Below are positions 1 through 10,600 of a stretch of DNA of 20,000 bases, one piece after another. Both the position numbers and the translations under genes were made by a program. Numbering within the stretch: the first letter of the stretch is position 1; each line of letters opens with the position of its first letter. Below the pieces are notes generated by a model that was not told the DNA's origin, made no database searches, and saw only the letters and a program-made list of their open reading frames with translations. Source of the stretch: Glandiceps talaboti (taxonomy: Eukaryota > Hemichordata > Enteropneusta > Spengelidae); contig NC_135558.1 of assembly GCF_964340395.1 (NCBI RefSeq), positions 2,312,501 through 2,332,500 on the forward strand, written 5' to 3'.

Positions 1-693
1 AAGATGAATTGTCCGCCTTATCTTAGGGACCGTTCAGTATTTATGGAGGGGAGGGGTGGATGAGAAAATATTAATTTAAAAAAAAAAATTCAGGTACCCC
101 TTGAAAAGCTGTTATTTTTTAGGACCCCCACCCACCCAATCTAGGAAAACATTCCAACCCTTTAACCCCCACTACAATATTTGCATTAATTAATATTAAA
201 ATGAAACATAGATGTATACCTTTCTATCTTAATTGAAAGTATTTTCCATGAACGTGCTACTATGGAACTGCTTATAATTGTTGTAACTGTAAGTCATCAA
301 CATCAGAGGATAATTTATCATCTTAATAACTTCCAAATTCTTCCCTGATAGCTTCATCCCTGGTGTCATAACTGTGGGATATGTCAGTGTCAAATTGTTC
401 ATCTAGATCTGGTAATATCTGCTTCTGCGACGGAGTGTGGGATGGGTACGGCCGCAGGTGCTCATGAAGTTGATATTCTAGATACTAGTATGAGTATCCC
501 AACATATGCGCAACTTGGCTTAGGGACCGGTCATTTTTTAACTGGCTGGGCATTACTGTTTGGGGAGTCACTTTGAAAAAAAACTCCACTTGAAGTGGCG
601 GTGATGATGGTGGTTGGGGAAGAGGGGTTGATTTGGAAAACACCAATGAGAGTGGGGATAACTTTTGATAATAACAAGTTATAAGCCCGGGTT
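1..693. other. Upstream flank, no gene seen
   Basis: AT-rich DNA with two copies of CTTAGGGACCG[T/G]TCA (22-36 and 519-533), each followed by T- and G-rich sequence, which may be decayed repeat remnants. No coding frame or RNA gene is supported. Confidence 0.6.
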
Positions 694-703
694 GTAGTAG
701 TAA

Positions 704-796
<93 letters not shown>
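694..796. repeat. (TAG)n microsatellite, about 34 units
   Basis: Almost perfect TAG trinucleotide array about 103 bp long, with one TAA interruption near the start and a CAG at the end. On the - strand it reads as a poly-Tyr frame, which is an artefact of the repeat and not a gene. Confidence 0.98.
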
Positions 797-960
797 CAGT
801 TTTGAAAGAGATTCATTTCAGATGAAACATTCACAATAAAATACTGATTACTGAAAGAATACAAGAGATTACTGTGTAAGTATGATTATGAAGAGCAAAA
901 ATTAACACCAATTGCTCTGTTTGAATGAATGGTTTCTCAGGGGTAATAACAAAGGCTGTG

Positions 961-1000
961 TTGTTGTTGTTGTTGTTGTTGTTGTTGTCGTTGTCGTTGT
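961..1000. repeat. (TTG)n / (TCG) microsatellite
   Basis: Ten or more TTG units ending with interspersed TCG. It reads as poly-Val on the + strand, an artefact. It adjoins the fold-back at 1010-1071. Confidence 0.95.
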
Positions 1001-1009
1001 CTTGAATTT

Positions 1010-1071
1010 TTTTTTCGTTCAGGGGTTCAAACTCAAAACGAACCCTGAGTTTGAACCACGGAACGAAAAAA
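1010..1071. repeat. Long imperfect palindrome (11 + 12 bp arms)
   Basis: The outer arms TTTTTTCGTTC (1010-1020) and GAACGAAAAAA (1061-1071) are perfect complements. The inner arms GGTTCAAACTCA (1024-1035) and TGAGTTTGAACC (1046-1057) are also perfect. Only three bases separate the arms on each side, and the loop is 10 bases. It could fold as a cruciform or an RNA hairpin. Confidence 0.93.
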
Positions 1072-1082
1072 GCTCAAAAACA

Positions 1083-1103
1083 GAAGAAGAAGAAGAAGAA
1101 GAA
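1083..1103. repeat. (GAA)7 microsatellite
   Basis: Seven GAA units just after the palindrome. Short simple repeat. Confidence 0.95.
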
Positions 1104-1299
1104 ACAACTCAAAATCCAAACTAACTCTACAATGTTATTGTAGTTTGGTAACCATGACATGTTCAAAACTTGTACAACTACACTCCAGGATCTGTACATG
1201 ATGTTATCGGCTGATTCGTGCAGTCGTTTGAGAAAAAACGCAACTAAACATATAAATCTGTCAGATAACTCGAATTGATTGTTTTGGTAGTGCGTAAAT

Positions 1300-1605
1300 A
1301 GTTTTATCCTGCTTTTACTAGTATTATACATACACACATAGAAACTGCCTAGGCCTAGACTGCCAGCTGGATAACCTTTGACATCAAGAGGACGCCAACA
1401 GTGATGTCATTCGCTGTTGTCCAATCAGCTTGTGGTATTTTGCATATGACGATGACAAGCGCGCAAATTCAATATTCCTGCAGTCGCCATTGTTTCCATG
1501 ATCGTCTGTGTTGCTCCGTTCGTATTTATTTCGTATCGTACATATCATTGATGGCAATATTCCACACATTTTCAGAATATCAGTGACATAACTTATAACT
1601 TCAAA
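1300..1605 (+). promoter_or_regulatory. Probable myb promoter and 5' UTR (TATA-less, CCAAT box)
   Basis: This is the DNA directly upstream of the start codon. It has a CCAAT box at 1421-1425, a CRE-like TGATGTCAT near 1402-1410 and a GCGCGCAAA stretch (1459-1467) that resembles but does not match the E2F consensus. TTCAAA, the reverse complement of the CHR-type TTTGAA, lies at 1601-1606 and overlaps the start codon. There is no TATA box. CpG is more frequent from here to about 1930 than elsewhere, as expected for an unmethylated invertebrate promoter. B-Myb genes are cell-cycle regulated through E2F/CHR elements in vertebrates; whether these sites work here is inference. A spliced 5' UTR cannot be excluded, since a TTTTCAG acceptor-like site precedes the ATG at about 1569-1575. 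Confidence 0.4.
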
Positions 1606-1628
1606 ATGTCTGATGTACCATATTATGG
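1606..1628 (+). CDS. MYBL2: myb coding exon 1 (start codon, residues 1-8)
   Basis: It encodes MSDVPYYG, with the eighth codon split after two bases. The donor GGgtaagt at 1629 is near-perfect. The ATG is chosen because the splice phase (2) fits exon 2 exactly and the MS- start before an acidic stretch resembles vertebrate B-Myb. It is a very small first coding exon, followed by the longest intron (2593 bp). It is the least certain exon, because a different upstream first exon could also feed exon 2. Confidence 0.75.
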
Positions 1629-4600
1629 GTAAGTACAATGTAACCGTAACAAGCCTAGCCTTTGCAATGAAACTCGATCGACTAGTTCGATCGCGAGAGT
1701 CACTAGCGATAGCGACGTCTGGCCTGATCAACCCCACACCTGCAAAGTTAAAAAATCCTTGCAGTGAGTAGTATCAGATTGTACAAGGCAACCACTGTTG
1801 GAATTATTGGTGTACACGGTCTTGTTTCGTTTCGATTGTACACTTCGATCTGCGAATCGTTTCCATTTTGTACGAGATTGGGCGTTCTGCAGAACGTGCT
1901 CCTCGTATCCTCGCGCTGTGGATTTTGAGACACTGTAACAAACTGGAATATTCATGTACTCGGCTCAATTTCACGCTGCATAAAAAGTTGCACTTTTCTT
2001 TTCTAATCCTACCTGTTACATTTGTAACTATTATAGGTTTAGTTTACGATTAGCTGACATAAATTGTACAATATATTGAGTGTGCAATCTTTGGTATCTG
2101 TAAACTATATACTGTACATGGCATTATGAAGAAGGTCAAGAGACCGCAGACCAGCTGTCTCGCGCGGAGAAAAAATGTACAGTACAGTTTTCGGAATCAG
2201 AAATGTGTTACCGTGAAATGCTGATGTGATTTGCAGACGTCTGATGTGTCCACTGTCCGTCGAAATCATCATATTTATACATTTTAACAAGCTGTATAGT
2301 CTGAAATTGTATTAACATATTGGAAAGGCTCGGCGGGTACAATAATTTGTGAATTCGCCTTTCATAACACTAATAGTCACTGTTTTAATTTATTAATGTA
2401 CCAGGGCAGTTCTTTCGAGTCATTTTATCATATAGGGGCTACTTTTTTAATCGTCTAGAAGACATCTATTAATGCAGTTTTATAAAAAAAAAAAAATTTA
2501 ATCTTGAATACATACCGAAGGACATTTAGTCTTACAATAGTAGTTTATTTTCACCCCGGACACTTTGATTTCGCTCTGATAAAGCCTCGGTTCAAGACTA
2601 GAACTTAGAAGCTAGTAGAACAATGGTTGTTTTTTTAAATGTGCCCATCGTAATATTTGATTCTGTAAACTTATTCTGTCATTCTTTTTATTTCCTTGCT
2701 GCTATTTCCTACAAACAAAATGTAGACAGGGAGCCATTTACTTGGAGTTAAAGGAATTGTATTGTTTTCTTAGGAAAACATGACCCAACATGATTTACTT
2801 TTTTGTGGTAAAACTCGACCTTTAAAAGGATTCAAATAAAACCCATCTTGAAAAGTCAGAGGAAAAATGTATCACTACTGTAAGCTTTAAATGATTTAAA
2901 ATCATAATTATTACAAGTTTTTTCAATGAAATTTGAAAAGAAAGTTCAGATTTCTTAATGGTGAAATTATACATGTATCTTGTTTCCTTCAGATAGTTTT
3001 CCAGGCGAATAAATGTATTTTTAGACTTCAGGACAGTTTGAGGTTCCTAATGCTGTGTCACAAATGATAAAAATGTAGTAAAAATGTTTGTGTTGATAGA
3101 TTTGTAAATATTGGTCAAATAAGTAGGTAAAATAGATATCTTGTTTTTCTTACCCAGACATCACTACACTACACTATAACACATGTACCTCTATTGCCAT
3201 TTTCTATTCATTGTATACATATCAACAAAACCTTATTCCTATATTACTTGAAAAGTAGTTGAGATATTCTGAAAATCTATAACTTATAGTATAAGCTTAA
3301 ATAATATTTTTTTCTGTGTGAAAACTTTATAGTCATTGAAAGCGAGTGCCATGATACCACCATGATGTCATTGCCACTCCATTTTGTATACTGGCAAGAT
3401 GCCAACTAGAAACCATTAACACTCACATCATGAACTCAAAGCCTGTCTAAGCATGGAGGAATATTGTCATTAGATGGTCACACTCACAGTCAGGAAAATA
3501 GTCCTCTTCATTGTTTTTTAGACTAAGAGGGCTTTACATGTAAGGACTGCTACCCACTATGTATAATAAGGCCTTTAAAAAAATTGTGTGGTTCCGATTA
3601 CGCTCAATTTTAGAATAGGTGGGGTAGTAGATTTTTTTATTTTATTTAAAAATTTTTTTTTCATATGTGAGTGTCTAGTTCAAGAAGTTATGTTTTCCAT
3701 TGTTTTCCATATGGTCTCTGTGTTATTGGTTTCTTCCCATCAGATTAGTTCCTGATGACCTCATTCCGATTTTACACTATGTTATCTTCACACATAGTAT
3801 TGTGTGAAGAAAATGTGTGAAGATAATGTACTGTAGTGTAAAATCGGAACATTGTCGTCACGAACTAGACTATCGGTACATCAGATGTATCATGTACAGC
3901 CATTACAGATTTAATTGGAAGAACAATTTTATATTGTTTTTTTAAGTTGATGTCATTCACTATTTCTCATTTACTTCAAAATTTTCGCAATTTTATTATT
4001 TTTTTCTATAATTATATGTAAAGAAAAGCAGCATAGGGTTGACAGTGAAAAACTAGATAGGGTCGGGTAACTGGAACCAAACACTTTTTTAGGCCTAAAC
4101 AGGCTAGGCTGGAGAGGGGCTCAAATTGAAGGGAAGGTATCTCTTTCTGAAGGTAAAAAATGGACATTTAAATACTAGTATTGTGTACACAAATTGATGA
4201 TGTGGGTTGGTTTTTTTTCAGTTACTATGACAGCGACAGTGACAGTGGAGAAGAGTATGAATACACTGATCATGATTATGATGTGCCAACAAGTAGACCA
4301 CAAAAGAAGTACATAAACAAAGGTCGCTGGACAAAGGATGAGGTAAGTTATATGCTACAGGTGTTACACCGTGTACAGACATGAAGTGATGTGTATTTGA
4401 CACTTTTCAAAATGTGTAAGTTTGTTTATAAAAATAAGTTGATAGACTTACAGTATATCTGGATTGTCACCAGTATGCCCTCTAATGGAGGACAACATTT
4501 CTGTCCTGGGTCAAAATGATACATTGAACCCACCACTATTATTGTTCCTCTCCTCATGGAGGCAGGAAGACTTCCTACTTCCATGCTCTCCTCAAATATT

Positions 4601-7600
4601 CCATCACCACTGTAGATATTGAATTCTCAGTTTCAGATTTTAGTAGCTCACATTTCACAGTGTTGTTATGTTGCTTCAGGTTTACATCAACACACTCCCA
4701 CTGTAACTGACAACACAAAATGCTTTGTCATCCAAATGAACAATTGTAAAGTTAATGTATTTACTGCTATATTTGTGCATATGTGTTACACAGTGAATCA
4801 GTGTGTCTTCATATTTCATTTCTTTTTACCTTGTGTTGGTTAATAGGATGAAAGGCTGAGACAAGTGGTGGAATCTTGTGGTACCGATAACTGGAAGCTT
4901 ATTGCCAGTTATTTCAATGATAGAACAGATGTACAATGTCTACATCGATGGCAGAAAGTCCTCAACCCTGAACTGATCAAAGGACCATGGACTAAGGAGG
5001 TAAGATGAGTATGAGTGGAACTCTAGATTGTAAGATGGTCATTGGTGGTTTGGTGTGGTGTCTACACACATGGAGTGGTTTTAGCAGAGTGCTAGTGAAA
5101 CTCTAGGTTCTAAGATGGTTGATGATGATGCTTTTGTCACTGTACTATGTGTAGAGTCGTGATTATAGATAGCACCACCAATGGCTACAATATCTCACAA
5201 TCTTGCAAAACTAATTTTACTTCTCCATTTATTTATGACTCAGTGTGAGAGAAATATGATATGTAAATTAAACTTTATTTTGATCATTGCAAACCAATAC
5301 ATGCTGAGATGTGGGACTGACTTTGTTGATGACATGTGTAGTAATACTAGTATGCTTTCTTACAAACTACATGTATTACAAAATCCTTGAACAGTATGAT
5401 AAAAACTAGTGGTACTTTATAGAGGTCAGTGTAAACTTTTATTACCTTTTTGTTACTCCTTACAGGAGGATGATAAAGTTGTAGAGCTGGTAAATAAGTA
5501 TGGACCTAAACGATGGTCTCTGATTGCCAAACATTTGAAAGGCAGAATAGGAAAACAATGCCGTGAAAGGTAAGCCATATCATTGTATCACTTTAAATCA
5601 AGGTGATGTAGTTTTATAGCAACACAATGGTCTACAAGGTGAACTATATGCCTATAAATTTGATGTTGCTACTCATATTCAGACATCAAGGTCAATTCAT
5701 AACTCATCACACTGAAACAAGAATCAGCAAATATCTTGAACATTTTGTTCTACCTATATCCTAAATTTTGTTTAAGGCTCCCACAAATCTTGTAAATAAA
5801 CATCAATTTGGACAGTGGAGCGACAAAATGTGATCATTTATTTGAGTTTGTGATAATTTTTTTCTGGAACTTACTTGAACTTCAGGTGGCATAATCACCT
5901 GAACCCAGATATCAAGAAGTCAGCTTGGACTGAAGAAGAGGATCGTATTATTTATGAAGCACACAAACGTCTTGGAAACAGATGGGCAGAGATTGCAAAG
6001 CTGTTGCCTGGAAGGTATTGTAGTGTTGGATTGCATTGGAAAATTTGGACATTTTGATTCATATTATATAAATTAAAGTAATTAATTCACTGTGAATGTG
6101 TTTATTGTAATCTATGCTGGATTTAGTTTAGCTGAATACACATAAATCTTTGGTTTTTTCCATGGAAATAACACCTGTTATCATACTGTACATCATTATT
6201 ATGCAAGTTAACAAAGGTTACACATAGTATTCATTTATATAGAGGTGATGTATTCAGCCATTGTGATGTGTCAGCTATAGTTGCACTGAATATGCTTGGC
6301 TGGCCAGATGAGTTATTTTCAGGTAGTGTCTAATTTCTCCATTGCACTCTGCCAAAATAAAGGGCGTCTGACACATTCTCAAATGCTATTCTGCCAAATT
6401 TGCGTGCACCAAAATAAACATGTCCATAGAATTAACTATCCATCAACTGTGATTCTCCATTTTCAAAAGTTTTAGGACAGTATGGTAGTGCAACTCAGTA
6501 CAGTAGTTTATTCATTTGATATGACATCACCATACTTAAATCAACAGACTTTTGTCCCAAACAGAACTCAATAACTTCAGCGATATATATATACATTTTG
6601 ACTTGATAGCCTCTTCATTGTATTTGACAGGACGGACAATGCTATTAAAAATCATTGGAACTCAACAATGAGAAGGAAAGTTGAAGCTGGAGAGAAACCT
6701 TTCAGCTGTCCACCACCAAGCAGTAGACTGGACCAGCAGCATGATTCACACCACTTAGAAATAGAGCAACATTCTAAGTATGCTAATATGAATCAACAAG
6801 CTATGCAAGTAATACAGCAACAGAGTTTGGTAAGCATTCTGTTACATCAACATTATGTACCCGGCACCAAATCTTTTACGTAGCTGGGTTTACCCTTGGT
6901 GTTGTCATTTATTTGATTGGCATGCTAAGGCCACTACATCAATCTAACTAACTTATAGTAAAATGGGTACCTGGTAGGATGTAGTTGTTATATGGTGCAT
7001 TTCATCCAATATGCTTAGTGATGGCAAGGATTATGTGCTTCCCATGGATCTGTGACACTGACAGGATTAAAATCCTCCAGTATTTTGGGCAGTTTGTGGC
7101 AAGCACTAAATTAAACTTATATTCTACTGTTACTGTAGCTGGACTGGAAGTGTTGTAATATCTAACTTGACATCCTGGTCAACTATTTTCAGTGTTTTAT
7201 AATATATGAAAACTTCTCCCATGCAAACTGAGGTTGTGACCTTGGGGTCCCAGATGCATATGGCTGCCGGTTGTTAAAATATTGCAATACTCTGATATTT
7301 GAAATTCTTTTCACTGTTGATGGATGAAATTAACTTTTGTTGAGAATTCTACACAGTGAATGAGATTATTTGAACATATTCTCCCAAGCAAATAATTGTA
7401 TTTTGCAGCATTGGGTGAATTCCTTCATAAAAATATTGAGTGTAGACCTTGATATATATAGGATATGGTTGAAAGTCTGAACCTGCATCTGAAAAGTGTC
7501 CTTGAATAAATCCTGTGACCTTGATCTTTGAAGAGTAACAATTGCTGAAGTTTGGAAATAGGATTGATTATTAATTTAGTAACAATGAACTTGAACTAAA

Positions 7601-10600
7601 GTCATCTCTGTTCTACATTGTTCAAGAAATACATATGTAAATCAGGTTTTATAAAGCACACACAGTACACATTTTGATTATGTAGGATGTTTTCGTTTTT
7701 CCATTTTCAGCTTCGTACACAACCACCACATTATGGTGATCATATCCGAGAACAAAGTACAAACAGACACGGTGAGTTGATTTACTATTATGTATCAAAT
7801 CTTGTAGTTGTTGTAGTTTTCTTTCTTTTCAAGAGCCACCAACGTCAAGAAACATTTATGACTAAAAAGTGAAAAGTTTAAAATACTTGTTTATTACAGA
7901 TGGAATTTTTTTTAAAGGAATAATCAACGGATATTGTGAATTATGTTTCATTTTTAGAAAAGAACAAACATAAAGATTACAGACATACCAAAGTTATGGA
8001 TAGTGAAGAAAGTCCTATGCGTTGGATAGTAATGGATGGAGATAATATTTCACCATTAAGGTAATGCTAATCTGTAATCACATATTAAAGTCTGAGTTCC
8101 CCACCCAGATGTAAAGTAGTAAGAACATTATGAGGTAAAATACCAAGTTTAATAATTCCCTTAGTAGTGGGGTACAGTTTTAATCTTCACTCCCTGTAAT
8201 ATGCAGATCAATTTGAATTAGGTATTATACTATTTTCAGTCAGTATTTTATGATTCTCTTTATTACTGGATGCGTTAAGGATGCTATCGCATGACAACAG
8301 ACAAAAATATTTGGTTTTTAAACAAATATTTGCAGTTCAGTTACAAACAAATACAAAACATGACAAAGACAGTGTGCAGCTAAGATGATATGTTTGTGAA
8401 ATATGAACGATAGATTGCTGTAGAGTACAGCTTTGTGTCTCTCCCCCGCCACCACCGCCATAAGTTTTAAGTATTGCCAGAGCAAGAGCCAGATCTTAAT
8501 ACTTACTACTTGTGTTTTACGACTGTAGGGATATCCCTGATATGAATGCAAGTACAGTAGCACAACTGATAGAGCAAGGCAATGCATCAGATCTTAGTAC
8601 TTATGAATTATTGGCTGGATCATGTGACCGGTCAGGTGCCACACCTATACAGTATTCAAAGTTTCAGCACAAGAGAGGAGTCACAGGTAAGTTATTTGAA
8701 TTTCTGGATTTGATTTGTATTACACTACAAGCCATGAATTGGTGTTAGAATTAGACAGATGAAAAGATCAGATTTGTATTTCAACATTCACTTCTCCTCT
8801 AGATATACTAAGGGTTATTCAACAACAAACTGATTGGATCTGTGTCCATCTTAGTATTTCTTCATATCTATACATTGATTATTATTACATATGTTTATCA
8901 ATAAAAACAGCAACAAAAAATATACAATGTGTTTGTCACTGTGATGTTGTGTACATGAGCGACTGTGCTCATTAAATTATATAGATTTGTTATAATGTTC
9001 TTGGTATTGCACTGCATTGCAAATACCAATACTATGTGTATGCATCCGTGCAAGTTATCTCTGGTGTAATACATGTATGTGTACTGTGCATCTTGTATTT
9101 ATAGGTTATCGGTTTGATAGTCATGCCATTTCATCATTATCTAAAGATGTATCTGGATCATTGATCCCGATCACATCACCAGTGACATCGCGATTCACCT
9201 CACCACCAACTATCCTAAGGAACAGCTGGAAGAGGAAGGTATCCTTTACTGTAAAAAAGATATAGCACTTCAAACAAATGGTTTGATTTGACATGAACAC
9301 CATACCATGTAGATTTAGTAGATAAAGCGTGTATGGCAAAATGTTGGTATACAATTTAATTGAAGAATAGCAGCTACCGGTAATACTGAAGTATATTGAC
9401 AATTTCTCTTGTGTACAGTACCATATATTTGATCTTTAGATTGTATGTTATACCTACATGTAGTGTGTGCTATCTTTTGGTTTGCTGGATATCTAGAATA
9501 TAATGAATATAGCTCAGAGCTGTTTTAACAAAAGATTGGCTGTATACCAGAATAAGTTGCATAAAGTGCAAGACTGAATAATATGTCATAGTTATTAGCT
9601 CACTAAGAAGCCCAGCTTTCCTGGTGACTAAATTTCTAAAACTAAAACAAAATAACAGAAGTTGACATCTTGACAGAGTATTCTGAGCTTTTTGATAAAA
9701 GAGAAACTGGCAAAGGGCTTCTCATTGTATTCTTCACTAAGTTATATGAACTTGACCTTAACAACTGTAATGTAGGATCAGAGTCGATGTGAAGACTCAG
9801 ACAGGTCAACAATCAAACCAGATTTAGTCGTTAGTATCAAAGAAGAACCAGAGGAACAACTTGATATCAAAAGTTTTCAAAATTCAATGGTGGTACCAGC
9901 ATCACCTAAATGTACACCAATAAAGCAGTTACCATTTTCACCTTCTCAGGTAAGGAGATTGTATAAGCACCCCTTGCCATCCATACTCCCTAGCCCTATC
10001 CCCACAAAATCTAACACTGACTTGTGTACAAAACTGGGTTCAAACAGCCTGAACTGCTTTGTGTTGAAATTATTTTATACTTGGATGACTAAAGTGAGTT
10101 GAAATGTCATATCCAAATGTATGTACTTTAGAAAAATTCAAATACAAACAACTAGAAGATATGTATAGTGTGGCCACTGGTTTCAAGGCCAAAAATCAAA
10201 TTCAAGAGAACTAATACACAGCAAACATGTCTTACCTCAAACAGGCTGCAAAATGTTGATGTATGAAGTATGATGTCATCAAGGTAGTGGTCATGTGACT
10301 GTAACAAAATATTTTGCTGTTATTTTCTTCTAGTTTCTGAACAGTCCTGGCTTTCCTTCTGATGCTGGTATTACTCTAACATCTACACCTGTGTCAGTGT
10401 ACCATACAGTGTTGTTAACACCAAATACTATTTTATCAGATGAAACCCCAGCAAATAAGGAAAACAAAGAAAAGTAAGTCTTGCGAGTTCTTTATTTAGA
10501 GCCTAACCATATACATGTGTTGATTTAATTTGTGTTGCAACCTGTCTGTTCATGCCGGGTGCAGTGGACTGCAATTCCTCAGAGCTGCAACCTGTAGAAT

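Noticed and set aside
679-864. Open frame on the - strand rich in tyrosine
   Set aside because: It is only the TAG microsatellite read in one frame; no gene context or splice sites.
912-1124. Open frame with poly-Val and poly-Glu on the + strand
   Set aside because: Produced by the TTG and GAA repeats and the palindrome between them.
1384-1737. 117-codon open frame on the - strand over the promoter and exon 1
   Set aside because: Antisense to a convincing exon, no known domain; frame is open by chance in a CpG-containing stretch.
8318-8587. 89-codon - strand frame antisense to exon 9
   Set aside because: It overlaps a well-supported myb exon and its residues show no domain.
9121-9402. 93-codon - strand frame antisense to exon 10
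   Set aside because: It overlaps the SPPTILR-encoding exon; no splice or domain support.
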